A stretch of DNA of 64,000 nt. It comes from Liolophura sinensis (lineage: Eukaryota; Mollusca; Polyplacophora; Chitonida; Chitonidae). Below, in pieces: positions 45,879 to 58,415 of this stretch (position 1 is the stretch's first letter; the number at the start of each line of letters is the position of its first letter). A model generated the notes under the pieces. The model made no database searches. It was not told the origin of the DNA and was given only the letters and a program-made list of their open reading frames with translations. Where the stretch lies: the NCBI RefSeq assembly GCF_032854445.1, contig NW_027017955.1:558001-622000 (forward strand), given 5' to 3'. A program made the translations under genes and the position numbers.

Positions 45879-47348
45879 TCACAGCTTTCCTGCCATACCA
45901 ATGGTAGAGAGAAAATCAAAAATAGTATCACTTTCTACAGAATTGAAAAGTTCTGAAAGAGAGCTCACGTGATAAAAGGAATCTCGTACAGGAGCAAAGT
46001 CGCCACAGTCAAGCAATATGTGCTTGACTGTGAACCGTTGATCACAAGCAAAGCAATGAGGAGCATCTTCTCCTTTCAACAAATACCCATGCGTAGCACG
46101 TGTGTGACCGATACGACACCTCCTCAAAATGCAAGAGCGGAGACGATGCCGTGAAAGGGAAGGCGCTGGACCAACAAACTGACGAATATCATGCAGTTTG
46201 TTGGTTGTCTGGTCATCCCATTGAGCCTGAAACAAGCGCTTGATATAGGAGCAAATAAGTGAACGCAAGTCCGAATATGGAACGTCAGTTTGGGTAGTAA
46301 CGGAATGCAAAGCCGCCTTCGCGGCTTCATCTGCAGCAGTATTTCCAGGGATATCCATATGCCCTGGCACCCAACAAAAGACAATGATAAAGTCTTCATT
46401 AAGTCGTTTAAACATCTCCCTGATAGACGGAATGTCTGGATGTACAGGCGAACTAACCCAAATTGCCTGGAGGCAGCAAAGGGAGTCAGAGCAGATGAGA
46501 ACTCTGCTACCTCCTAGCTTTGGAATGGACCGAAGTGCGCACAAAATTGCCTTGGTTTCTGCAGTAAATACAGAACAGGAATTTGGAAACCGAGTTGAAA
46601 TGGTTCTAGGCCCAAGGACAGCGGCAGAAGCCACGCCATCATCATTCTTGGAACCGTCAGTGAATATGCGGTGATAAAATGGATACTTTGAACACATATT
46701 ACTAAACTCCTGCTGGTATACTAAAGGGTTGGTGGAAGAATTCTTCAGGGAGGAGAGCGAGGTATCAACCTGAGGCTCAGGACATAACCACGGTGGATCT
46801 TCCTGGATGCGTATGGGGGTGATAGTATCCAGCCCAAGTCCAGCTGCTTGCACGTGTTCCTGAATGCGGACACCCAGTGGAGGAAAAATGGATGGCTTCT
46901 GAGCATATAAGTCTTCAAATTCCGGATGGAAGACACAATCAAAGGCCGGGTTGGATGGATTGGCTCTAAGCTTGGTGATATACTGTAAGGATGGTTCAGT
47001 TCTTCGAAGCTCCGGGGGAGGCTCGTTTGCCTCAACATACAGACTCTCCACAGGAGAGGTACGGAAAGCACCTAAGCACAACCGTAGGGCCTGGTGATGT
47101 ATAGTATTGAGTTTCTTCAACTGGGAGCGCGACGGACCTCCATAAACACTGCAGGCATAGTCTAGCTTAGAACGAATCAGTGCTCGATAGAGCTGAAGTA
47201 CGGTTTCGTGATCCCCTCCCCATCGAGCACTAGAGACAACCTTCAAAATATTAAGCGCCTTTAGGCATCTGGCTCTAAGATAATTAATGTGAGATTTAAA
47301 TGTAAGGTGGTTATCGAAGATCACCCCGAGGAATTTTGCCTCCGGCAC
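45879..47348 (-). pseudogene. Element A RT thumb and RNase H (units 3/4)
   Basis: It differs from 13935-15404 by one residue, L50 to V in the thumb region. The RNase H acidic residues are unchanged. Confidence 0.85.
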
Positions 47349-47368
47349 AACCTTGATGGGAGACCCAT

Positions 47369-48223
47369 CTAAAAATACCTTGGGGTCTTCATGGGGGAAG
47401 TACTTCCGACAAAAGTGTACACAGTCTTCGACTTGGAGAACTTAAATCCGTTCTCCAGTGCCCAGGCATGGATTTTGTTAAGACAAATCTGCAGCTGTCT
47501 CTCAATGGTGTGCATACCTTTGCCTCGACAAGAGATACCAAGATCGTCCACAAAAAGGGACGCATTCATACTAGGAGATAAAACTCTGGCAAGGCTATTA
47601 ATCTTACTGCTAAAGAGAGTAACTGATAAAATGCTGCCTTGAGGAACCCCCTGATCTTGTTCAAAGTAGTCAGATAGGGTAGCCCCAACCCGAACTTGGA
47701 AGTGACGATGGTCTAAGAATTTACGAATAAAGTCAGGAAGCCGACCTCTAAGTCCAAATCCATGCATATCTTTCAGAATGCCATATTTCCAAGTAGTGTC
47801 ATATGCTTTTTCCAGATCAAAAAAGACAGATACGACATGGTCACGATTAACGATACCGTTCTTAATAAAGCATTCTAGACGAACAAGGTGATCAACAGTA
47901 CTGCGATTCCTTCGAAATCCACATTGAATGTCGCTTATCAACTCATTAGTCTCCAAAATCCACACCATGCGATCGTTAATCATCCTCTCCATAGTCTTGC
48001 ATACACAACTGGTTAAGGAAATAGGACGATAGTTATTTGGATCGGTAGAATCCTTTCCGGGCTTTGGGATGGGGACAATAATAGCGTTTTGCCATGAGGC
48101 AGGAAAATTCCCGGAAATCCAAATGGTATTAAAAATTCCAAGAAGCACCCTCAAACAAGGAAGATTCTGGAAGGTGTCGTAAAAGCTGATAGTGGATATC
48201 ATCTGGCCCTGGAGTTGAATCAT
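47369..48223 (-). pseudogene. Element A RT core (units 3/4)
   Basis: It is identical in translation to 15425-16279. Confidence 0.85.
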
Positions 48224-48641
48224 GGGCCTTGCTCAGGGATGCGGATAGTTCATGTAGAGAAAATGTAGCATTGTAGGATTCTTCATTTGAGGATGTAAAA
48301 TCAAGATAACTTGCCTCGGTCCGTTCCTTGTCACGCTGGAACTGAGGCAAGTAATTATCTGAAGACGAATGGTGCGCAAAAGAAGCGCCCAACCTATTGG
48401 CTATGTCAAGTTTTTCTGTCAAAGAATTATTCCCGTCTTTAAGATGATTGACAGTGACATTGGATCCCTTGCCTTTGCAGTGGATCATATTCCAGACTTT
48501 TGACATAGGGGTACGATGATTAATCTTAGAAACATAACGTTTCCAAGAGTCACGTTTGGACTGTTTGATAGTCCTACAAGCTTTAGCTCCAGTACGCCTA
48601 ACATCGTCTAAATTACCGGGAGATGGTCTACATCGGTACAC
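48129..48641 (-). pseudogene. Element A ORF2 linker (unit 4)
   Basis: It is identical in translation to 16185-16697. Confidence 0.78.
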
Positions 48642-48867
48642 GCGCTCAGCACGTTTCCTGAAACGCCTAGCTCGTTTACAGTCCTCCGTGAACCACGGTT
48701 TCTTAATACAGGGAACCGCACAAGATTTCGGGATACATTTGGAGGATACATTTGGAGGCTACATCGATTAGCTGATCCGAGAATAACTGGATAGGATCAA
48801 CTGCATCAAGAAAAAGGTCGCTAGTAAGTGTTTCACCACACAGAACAGCAAAGCGGGGCCAGTCTGC

Positions 48868-49416
48868 TTAATCATAATTAAAGCGTGGAAGGGAGGAAGA
48901 TACCGGCTCCTCAAGGGTAAGTATGGTGGGGAAGTGGTCGCTTCCGCACAGATCATCATGGACGCTCCAGCTGAATTCCGATCTTAGCCCTGCATCAGCC
49001 AGAGCTAAATCAAGGATCGAATAAATGCCCTTTGCAGGATGAAGGTAAGTATGTGTGCCATCATTTAAGTCGCATAGAGAGTTATTAGATATAAAATCCT
49101 CCAATACAGAGCCCTTCTGGTTACGTTTAGAGTCACCCCAGAGAACACTATGGGCATTAAAGTCACCCCAAAGAAGGCACGGTGTAGGTAATTGATCACA
49201 TAGATTTTGCAGCTCTTGTTGGTGAAGAGTAGAAGAAGGTGGTATATAAATACAACAGATTGTTAATACTATACCCAGTATGATACGCACTGCCACCGCC
49301 TGCAAATCGGTGTTCAGTGCCATTTTATTGTGTATTACACCCTGCCTAATCAAAAGAGAAGAACCCCCTGATGCCTTTTCCATTCGTAGACGTGACAACA
49401 GCGTGATGACATACAT
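48868..49416 (-). pseudogene. Element A endonuclease C-terminal part (unit 4)
   Basis: It is identical in translation to 16924-17472. Confidence 0.82.
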
Positions 49417-49561
49417 AACCTCGACATTGATAACTAGGATCAGTCAGAGTTTCCTGCAAGTTAAAAGCTATAGGACTGAGGTCTTGAGCTAACATCTGGA
49501 GCTCTGCGAGGTTATACCTCAATCCTCTACAGTTCCACTGTAAGATCTTTGTAGTAGCCAT
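49346..49561 (-). pseudogene. Element A endonuclease N-terminus (unit 4)
   Basis: It is identical in translation to 17402-17617. Confidence 0.82.
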
Positions 49562-49570
49562 TATTAATAT

Positions 49571-49984
49571 TTATTTACTCTTTTTCTTTTTTCTGGACTT
49601 CTTATACATCGCTGCCCTACGCTCAGCAAAATCCTCCTGTGACAACGTTATCAACATCCTCTGCTTTTTAGCCTTGTCAACTTTAGAGTCTCGTCGCAAT
49701 GTGCGATAATACGACCCCACGGATGTTGAGACAGGTACCAAGACCTCATCCTTGCCATTGGTATAGGCAGGCAAGTCTTCGGGTGCATCCATTTCCGAAA
49801 GAGATTCCTCCATATTGGATTCTCCACCAGTCCTAGACATATCAGATTGCTGAGAGCTTCCCTGAGGATCAAGGCAATGTGCTATATCTCTAGTGTCTAA
49901 CTGTGACATTGTAGACGGGTCAGGACTGAACGTGCTACCCCATAAGGACGGGCTCTTACCAAGTGCACCTTTGGAGGGCATCAC
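49571..49984 (-). pseudogene. Element A gag C-terminal fragment (unit 4)
   Basis: It is identical in translation to 17627-18040. Confidence 0.65.
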
Positions 49985-50286
49985 GCCACTGGATTGCGTC
50001 TCCTTAATGCAGGATGGCGTTGTATCCGAAATTTCTGACGATCAAGAGGTAAGGAGGAATTCGAGATTTGACTCATACCGACAACCCACTCCGGGCTATT
50101 TGATGTCTGAGATGCCTCGCAAAGGCTCTGGGGCCCACCTACTACTGGCGATTCGCTTAACTTCCTTACCTTATTTGTAGCACTCTCCAGCTTCCTCGTT
50201 GTCAGCAGCAGAGTTATCCAAAGTCCCTTTATTTTGTTGACTGGAAGGAACAGACTCGGCAGAAACCCCAATTTCCATATCATCCC

Positions 50287-50658
50287 GCAAAGGTTCTACA
50301 CAGTCAACTCTATATATGATTTATTTGACAGCATCGCTGGCGATGTTGTCATCAATTATTTGAAGGCCATTGGCCTTTATCATAAAATATAAATTTTAAT
50401 TGTCATAAATATCTGTAGATAAACAGTTATATACATATAGATTTATACATGTGCTATAACCCTGGTTTTCGAGTTTTAACTCTTATTTTTCTTTTATACG
50501 ATTTTAAACATGTCTGTACTTTTTGTTTTACTTTTGATGTTCATATTATCATATCGAAAACCTTAACCGTCTCGCGTTTTCACCTTGTTCTCGCCACGAT
50601 ATGGCTGAAATATTGCCGATGTGGCGTTAAGCCATAATCATTCATTCATTCATTCATT
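50287..50658 (+). mobile_element. Nested element B tail (unit 4)
   Basis: It corresponds to 2368-2739, with the same flanking duplication. Confidence 0.9.
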
Positions 50659-50715
50659 CCATATCATCCCCATGTCCCTGACTATAATTACCATCATCAT
50701 CTCCTCGACCTTCAC

Positions 50716-51305
50716 CCCCGTGGGGTTTCCGGGGTGATAAGAATAGGGCCTCAGCCCTCTAGGCAAGCTTGTCGTAAAAGTCGACTAACCTAGAGCTCTC
50801 CTGTGTGAGCCCGGTGAATATAATAGGCTCACATCTTCTCGGTTGTGTGAGAGGCAACCGGGGAGCGACCTGTTTTCCGTGGGTTGCGACCCGTAATCTC
50901 CGAGGACGGGATCCTGGTGGCTGAGGGTGGGTTGGTCTTGCGAGATCCTCCGCTTTGGCCCTTACTTGGAGTGAAACGGGAGGTCGGATGGGCCCGGTCC
51001 GATCAATCGGCTTGGTCATGTCTTGCCTCTACGTGGTTCCAATTGCCTCAATAACAGCATATCGTTTGGCGAACAAATATTATTTCTGAAATATCGTTTG
51101 TAGGACTACGTTTTGAGGCGGTGGCTCATGGGTCAATCGAGTAGATTGAATTTAACCTGTTGGTATAAATCAATCTGTTCGAGTATACCTCATATGGAAT
51201 CCTTGGTGCCTTTCCTGCTGGGTATCCCCAGGTTCAGACATCGCCCTTGTTGGCACTCCGTGGTGGGTGGGGAACATATGGGCTGAATTGTATATACATA
51301 TTGCC
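50716..51305 (+). promoter_or_regulatory. Element B1 5' UTR (unit 4)
   Basis: It corresponds to 2797-3386, with all hairpins unchanged. Confidence 0.75.
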
Positions 51306-52652
51306 ATGTCATCTATAAACCTTAATTCGAATGTTTTAAATCTAAATACCAGGTCTTCCTCTCAGCCGATTTCAAGCGCTGACAAAAAGAGGAAATTAGA
51401 GGTTTTGTCGGATTCGGCTGATAACGGACAGGACAGCTGGCCGGCCTTTATCGTTCTCTCAACAAAGAGTGAACAAAAGCCGGCCTCCAAAATTCATCCA
51501 TTTGTACTGAAAAGGGCCCTGCAGGGTTCAGCAGGTACATTAAAAAACGTCAAGAAATTACGATCCGGAGACATTCTTATTGAATGTTTCCGGAAACAAC
51601 AGTCCATAAATTTATTAGCTTTAAACAAAATAAATGATATTCCTGTGTATACATCCCCCCATAACTCCCTGAACAGCTGTCAGGGAATTATACGTGACAG
51701 AGATCAGGATATCATTGATCTATCAGAAGAAGAAATCTGCACTGAACTGAAGTCACAAGGTGTTACCAGAGTGAAACGCTTCAATATGAAGAAATCTGGT
51801 AACATCATTAAACTAAATACATATCTTCTCACCTTCAACAGTAAATCTATTCCGTCATATATTTACATTGGCCCGTATAGGGTTGGTGTGGACTTATATA
51901 TACCTAACCCAACACGTTGTTTCAAGTGTCAAAAGTTTGGCCATGGCAAGGGCCAGTGTAAAAATAAACTGATTTGTTTCCGGTGCGGCAGCGAGGGTCA
52001 TGATGGTTTCGACTGCAGCAGCACAGCAAAGTGCTGCAATTGTGGTGGAGATCACATGGCCTCCTCTAGGGACTGCCCACTTTTTGTAAAAGAAAAACAA
52101 ATAATCACAATAAAGACTAAAAACAATATATCATATCAGGAGGCCCGGAAATTGGTCTCCCCTCCTAACATTTCACTGCAGACTTCATTTGCCAATGCGG
52201 TCAAGCGAGTAGCATCTGTTGCTACTCAAACATCAATGACTTGGCCCATTGGAAACCAGAAACCATGTCTTATTTCTGTTGAACCTACTGTTCGACCTGC
52301 TTTTAATACGTCCTCAACCCAGACTGCCTCAATACAACAGATCAAACCAGCCAATAACACTGACCAACCCGATATTCCTAAACCTAGTCAACCTAAAAAC
52401 AAAAATGTGTCCGAAAATAAACCTCAAAATAAAAACAATAAACCTAGTAAACCCAGTGGCCCAACAAAGCGTCCCTCTAAGGCCACTGGGGACCCTGTCC
52501 AAACTTATAATAAATTTGGACCGTTGGAGGACGTTGGTTTTTCAACATCAGATGCGGATGTGATGGATACATCACCCGCACCAGGGAGATCTAACAGCCG
52601 ATCTCCCAGGATGGGTCGTCCACGGTCCAAACATAAAGAAAAATCTCCGTAA
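51306..52652 (+). CDS. Element B1 gag (unit 4), shorter C-terminus
   Basis: This copy is 448 residues. A 15-base in-frame deletion removes the last five residues and restores a stop directly after KEKSP, leaving the TAATG junction intact. Two further changes are E to K in the linker and S to A just before the acidic VMD motif. The zinc knuckles are unchanged. Confidence 0.88.
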   Translation: MSSINLNSNVLNLNTRSSSQPISSADKKRKLEVLSDSADNGQDSWPAFIVLSTKSEQKPASKIHPFVLKRALQGSAGTLKNVKKLRSGDILIECFRKQQSINLLALNKINDIPVYTSPHNSLNSCQGIIRDRDQDIIDLSEEEICTELKSQGVTRVKRFNMKKSGNIIKLNTYLLTFNSKSIPSYIYIGPYRVGVDLYIPNPTRCFKCQKFGHGKGQCKNKLICFRCGSEGHDGFDCSSTAKCCNCGGDHMASSRDCPLFVKEKQIITIKTKNNISYQEARKLVSPPNISLQTSFANAVKRVASVATQTSMTWPIGNQKPCLISVEPTVRPAFNTSSTQTASIQQIKPANNTDQPDIPKPSQPKNKNVSENKPQNKNNKPSKPSGPTKRPSKATGDPVQTYNKFGPLEDVGFSTSDADVMDTSPAPGRSNSRSPRMGRPRSKHKEKSP

Positions 52653-53032
52653 TGGCGATATACGACAAAATTATACAGTGGAATTGTCGAGGCCTTAAGG
52701 TCAATTTTATTGAAATAACACAGCTTGTTCAATCATTAAATCCTATAGCCCTGTGTCTTCAGGAAACTCATTTGAAAACATCTGACAAAGATAAAATAAC
52801 TCTTAAAAATTACTCATTATACAGTACGTACTCTAATGAAGAAGATCGAGCTGCAGGCGGCACCTCTATCTTCGTCAATAACAATGTTATTCACAGCCCT
52901 GTTGCTCTGGATACAGAGCTTCAGGCTGTGGCCGTTCGTGTTTCATTATGTGAAACAATCACATTATGTTCAGTGTATATTCCCCCGAACATTTCTTTGT
53001 CAGCTTTGCAGTTACATAATTTAAAAGAATGA
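52652..53032 (+). pseudogene. Element B1 endonuclease fragment (unit 4)
   Basis: It is identical in translation to 4748-5128. Confidence 0.85.
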
Positions 53033-53283
53033 ATGAATGAATGATTATGGCTTAACGCCACATCGGCAATATTTCAGCCATACCGTGGCGAGAACAAGGT
53101 GAAAGCAAGAGACAATTAGGGTTTTCGATATGACAATATGAACACCAAAAGTAAAACAAAAAGTACAGACGTGATTAAAATCGAATAAAAGAAAAATAAG
53201 ATTTAAAACTCGAAAACCAGGGTTAGAGTACATGTATAAATATATATAACTGTTTATCTATAGATATCCATGACAATTAAAAT

Positions 53284-54936
53284 TTATATTTTATGATATA
53301 GGCCAATGGCCTTCAAACAATTTATGACAACATCGCCAGCGATGCTGTCAAACAAATCATATATAGAGTGGACTGTGTAGAATCTCTGCCGAACATGGGC
53401 AAAGTCTACACAGTCAACCAGAATATGTTTGATGCCATATTGAGCATCACATCCAACACACTCGGGAGCACTGCTCCCATCCAAGATGAAATTGTGTGTC
53501 AGATGAGAATGTCCAATACGGCATCTGGTTAAAACGACTTGGTCTCTACGAGACATATCAAATGTATATGAATTATAGCCAATGACCGGATGAATGGCAT
53601 GCAGTTTATTATGGACCTGCAAGTTCCATTCACCCTGCCAAAGGCCACGAATATATTTAAGAATATTGGACTTCATGTCAGTATAAGGGATTTTTATCTT
53701 AGATATGGGTTTATTTAGGGCAGCTTTCGCCTCCCTGTCTGCGACTGTGTTTCCATGGATACCAATATGACTTGGTATCCAGCAGAATATAATATCTTTA
53801 CCTCTTCTAATTAATTTCCTATGTATAGCTAAAATTTGAAGGATCAAGGGATTTTTAAATTTATTATTCTGTATTGCCAATAGGCAAGACAACGAGTCAG
53901 TGCATATCATTGCCCTCTGGGCACACCCAGAAGAAACATATGATAAGGCCAGGAGTATACCTCTGGCCTCGGCAGAGAATATTGAAGAAGAGGATGGAAG
54001 ACGAAAGGAAGAGACTCGCTGCTCCATGACAGCCGCAGTCGCAACCCTGTCCCCATCCTTCAACCCGTCAGTATATATAAATTTATAATCCATATAATTA
54101 GCTTTAATTTCAGCAAAACCTTGCTGAATTATAAGAGAATTTATATTCGATTTATTATATTTACGTAGATCAAATATTAGTTTAGGTTGTGGGAGAAGCC
54201 ATGGAGGAGACTCCGGAAAAGACACCGGAGCTATATCCTCCAGCTTGATGTTAGCTCCCACAATATGGTCCCGTATACGAAGACCGAACGAAGGGATCTT
54301 GTTAGGACATTTAGTATATTTGTCTACATACAATGGATTGAAAACACAGTCGTAGGCAGGGTTTGTTGGATGTGGTTTAAGCTTTGTAGCATATTGAAGG
54401 CTAAGTTTTATACGTCGGTTATATAAAGAAGGCTCATTTGCCTCCACGTATAAACGTTCTACTGGTGAGGTTCTAAAAGCACCAAGGCTGAGCCTCAAAC
54501 CTTGGTGATGAACAGGATCCAACATTTTAATGTACGAATTCCTAGCGGAACCGTAAATGATGGATCCATAGTCCAATTTAGACCTCACCAGAGAACGATA
54601 TAAATTAAGTAAAACTGATCGGTCAGCACCCCAATCGGTGCTAGACACGACCTTAATTATATCGAGAGCCTTTGTACATTTAGCTTTAAGCATTTTTATA
54701 TGAGGTGTAATTGATATTCGATTTTTTGTCAAAAATAAAACCCCTAAAAATTTATTTTCTCCAACAATTTTCACTGGTTTACCAAAAAAATTAAGTTCAG
54801 GGTCTAGAGGGAATTTCCGTTGATTACAAAAATGCATACCGACGGTTTTAGATGCGGAAAATCTAAAACTATTGGCAACTGCCCATTTCTCGATCTTATT
54901 GAGACAAAGCTGCAGCTGCCGCTCGATGTTATTCAT
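53284..54936 (-). pseudogene. Element B RT thumb and RNase H (unit 4)
   Basis: It is identical in translation to 5380-7032. Confidence 0.85.
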
Positions 54937-55098
54937 ATTTTAAGCACGGTAGCATATCAGGAAATCATCTACATATAAAAAAAACCTCTGTGCCAGATGT
55001 CAATGTTATAGCCAAACTAAACTATCAGGCAAAAGAAAGGTGTCACCGTATTTTTTTTCATAAAAAAAAAGTAAAAGCGCGGTTCCGGGTTTGATTCT

Positions 55099-55581
55099 AA
55101 GCAGGACTTAGTGTATGAATGCATAGTTTCCTCTACCAGAACGCATCGTCACCAACGCAGCAACTGGAATTGTGAAATTGCGACCACATGCAAAACGTCC
55201 TTTTGAGGCATGGCTCGTGATGCACGTGCGGTAATGTTGCATAAATACTCTTGCTCGAAAGAGAAGACATTCAGTGACCGAAAAAACACCAACAGTATGC
55301 CAAGACTTACGCAAGCGCAACGAGACCAGGCCATCGGTATGTCCACCATGGCAGTCTCGCAACGTCACATTGCAAGAACGTTCAACTGCAGCCAAACCAC
55401 CATCAGGAGGTTGTTGATACGCTATCAGCAGACAGGCCAGACCCAAGACAGACCAAGATCGGGAAGACCGAGGCTGAAGATCGCTACATCCGGCAGATCC
55501 ACCTCCGAAACGTCAACAGCGGCGACGGCACTAGGCCATGTCATCAGCCCCAGAACAACACTGTGTCGTCTTCGTTCAACT
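55099..55581 (+). mobile_element. Tc1/mariner-type fragment (unit 4)
   Basis: The transposase reading starts at 55297 and is identical in translation to copy 1. Confidence 0.82.
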
Positions 55582-56187
55582 CCCCCGTGGGGTTTCCGGG
55601 GTGATAAAAATAGGACGTCAGTCCTCTAGGCAAGCTTGTCGTAAAAGTCGACTAACCTAGAGCTCTCCTGTGTGAGCCCGGTGAATATAATAGGCTCACA
55701 TCTTCCCGGTTGTGTGAGAGGCAACTGGGGAGCGACCTGTTTGCCTTGGGTTGCGACCCGTGATCAACGAGGACGGGATCCTGGTGGCTGAGGGCGTGTT
55801 GGTCTTGCGAGATCCTCACGCCCAACACGTCACTTTGGGCCTTACTTGGGGAGAGACGGGAGGTCGGATGGGCCCGATCCGATCAATCGGCTTGGTCACG
55901 CCTTTCCTCTGCGTGGCCCCAAAATTTCTCCATAACACCACTCAGTAAAGAATAAATGTTATTTCTGAATTTTGTTTGCGGTACTACGTTTTCAGGCGGT
56001 GGCTCATGGACCAATCGAGTAGTATGTGTCTGATGTGTGACCTTATTAGCCTAATGGGGTTTGCTTATGGACGTGGAGTCCTTGGTGCGTTTCCTGGTGG
56101 GTAACCCCAGGTTCAGGCATCGCCCTTGTTGGCACTCCGTGGGTGGGGTGGGGAACACGTGGGGTGAATTCGTATTATATATTGATT
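55582..56187 (+). promoter_or_regulatory. Element B2 5' UTR (unit 4)
   Basis: It corresponds to 7678-8284, with a 1-base deletion in an A-run near 55968. Confidence 0.75.
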
Positions 56188-56376
56188 ATGTCTATCCTAA
56201 CCCTTCCAAACCAAATGTATCTAACAAATAAAATAACCAGGTCTTCCTCTCATCCGACTTCGTCGAATGCTGACAAAAAGAGGGAGTTAGAGGTTTTGTC
56301 AGGCTGCCTTGATAATGCGCAGGATACATGGCCGCCTTTCATCGTTCTCTCAACAAGGAGTGAACAGAATGAATGA
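56188..56376 (+). pseudogene. Element B2 gag fragment (unit 4)
   Basis: It is identical in translation to 8285-8473. Confidence 0.82.
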
Positions 56377-56575
56377 ATGATTATGGCTTAACGCCACATC
56401 GGCAATATTTCAGCCATATCGTGGCGAGAACAAGGTCAAAAAGTGAGATGGTTAAGGTTTTCGATATAATAATATGAACACCAAAAGTAAAACAAAAAGT
56501 ACAGACATGTTTAAAATAGTATGAAAGAAAAATAAGAGTTAAAACTCGAAAACCAGGGGTTGTGCCCAGAGGGCA

Positions 56576-57211
56576 ATGATATGCACTGACTCGTTGTCTT
56601 GCTTATTGGCAATACAGAACAATAAATTTAAAAATCCCTTGATCCTTCAAATTTTAGCTATACAGGAATTAATTAGGAAGCTAATTAGAAGAGGTAAAGA
56701 TATTATATTCTGCTGGATACCAAGTCATATTGGTATCCATGGAAACACAGTCGCAGACAGGGAGGCGAAAGCTGCCCTAAATAAACCCATATCTAAGATA
56801 AAAATCCCTTATACTGACATGAAGTCCAATATTCTTAAATATATTCGTGGCCTTTGGCAGGGTGAATGGAACTTGCAGGTCCATAATAAACTGCATGTTA
56901 TTCATCCGGTCATTGGCTATAATTCATATACACTTGATATGTCTCGTAGAGACCAAGTCGTTTTAACCAGATGCCATATTGGGCATTCTCGTCTAACGCA
57001 CAATTTCATACTAGATGGGAGCAGTGCTCCCGAGTGTGTTGGATGTGATGCTCAATATGGCATCAAACATATCTTGGTTGACTGTGTCGACTTTGCCCAT
57101 GTTGGGCAAAGATTCTACACAGTCAACTCTATATATGATTTATTTGACAGCATCGCTGGCGATGTTGTCATAAATTATTTGAAGGCCCTTGGCCTATATC
57201 ATAAAATATAA
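56576..57211 (+). pseudogene. Element B2 RNase H fragment (unit 4)
   Basis: It is identical in translation to 8673-9308. Confidence 0.85.
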
Positions 57212-58415
57212 AATTTAATTGTCACAAATATCTATAGATAAACAGTTATATACATATAGATTGATTTACACATATACTATAACCCTGGTTTTCGAGTTTT
57301 AACTCTTATTTTTCTTTTATACGATTTTTAACAGGTCTACTTTTTGTTTTACTTTTGATGTTTATATTATCATATCGAAAACCTTAACCGTCTCGCGTTT
57401 TCACCTTGTTCTCGCCACGATATGGCTGAAATATTGCCAATGTGGGGTTACGCCATATTCATTCTAGGTCAGTCGCCTTTCACGACAAGATTATCTGCAG
57501 AGTCTATCGGAGCTGGGGCTTAACATATTTCCACTACACACTGCAAGTAGCTTGGGCCGTGGAAGGCCTAGTCGTGGAAGCAAATGAAAACTGCGGGCCT
57601 GTATTCCAACAAATCCGACCAGGGTGTGGGGACCACCAGGTCCTGAGGAAGGATCTACTTTCCCTATCCCCCTGCGTGCGGTCCAAATAAATGCATTTAT
57701 TGCGTCAGGTAGAAACCTCAATCCACCAAATCCAGGTCTAACCTGACGCGTTTGACCATAGCAATGGAGATGAACCACGCGAGGTGCATACGGCACGCTC
57801 TTTCGTGACCCACCACTTCTGCTAGGTCACGTGACCACAAGTTACTGCCCCTCCCCCCGTGGGATCTCCGGGGTCATAAGAGTAGGACCCCAGTTCTCTA
57901 GGCAAGACTGTCGTACGAGGCGACTAGCTTAGAGTGTGGTTCTGGTGAATAGAATAATTTCACAGCCTCCCTGGGCTTGTCGTACAAAGTGAATAAAAGG
58001 GTCAACCTGTTTGCCGTGGGTTGCGACCCGTGATAGGGGAGGACGGGATTCTGGTGCCTGAGGGCGGGTTGGCCTTGCGAGATCCTCACGTATAACAGTC
58101 TACTTCGGTCCTTACTTCTGCAAAGACGGCCGGTCGGAGGGCCCGTTCCGAGGTCACGCCAGTCCGGATGTCCGGGCATCAACCTTCATATATCTCGATT
58201 TCGTATAAATTGACTACTTTCCGTGTTGGACGTTTTTAGTGAGATGTTGGGATGTCTGGACGGTGGTTGCGGGGTCAATCGACTTGGCCGTTTATAGTTT
58301 ATTAGCCTGGCGGAGTATGAGCGAAGAATCCACCTTACCGAGGATGGCGTAGAACTCTCTGCTGCTTACCCGCAGGAGGCGTTCCATCGTATATGTAATG
58401 GCACTCCGTTGCTGG

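Larger units (their letters stand above)
31945..47919. repeat. Tandem array unit, copy 3
   Basis: This unit is 15,975 bases, the same length as copy 1. Private changes include A to T in the B1 RNase H fragment near 37916 and L to V in the element A thumb region near 47201. Confidence 0.98.
45719..50715 (-). mobile_element. Element A, complete copy in the array (units 3/4)
   Basis: It carries the same breaks and nested insertion as 13775-18771. One thumb-region substitution (L to V) is found only here. Confidence 0.88.
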
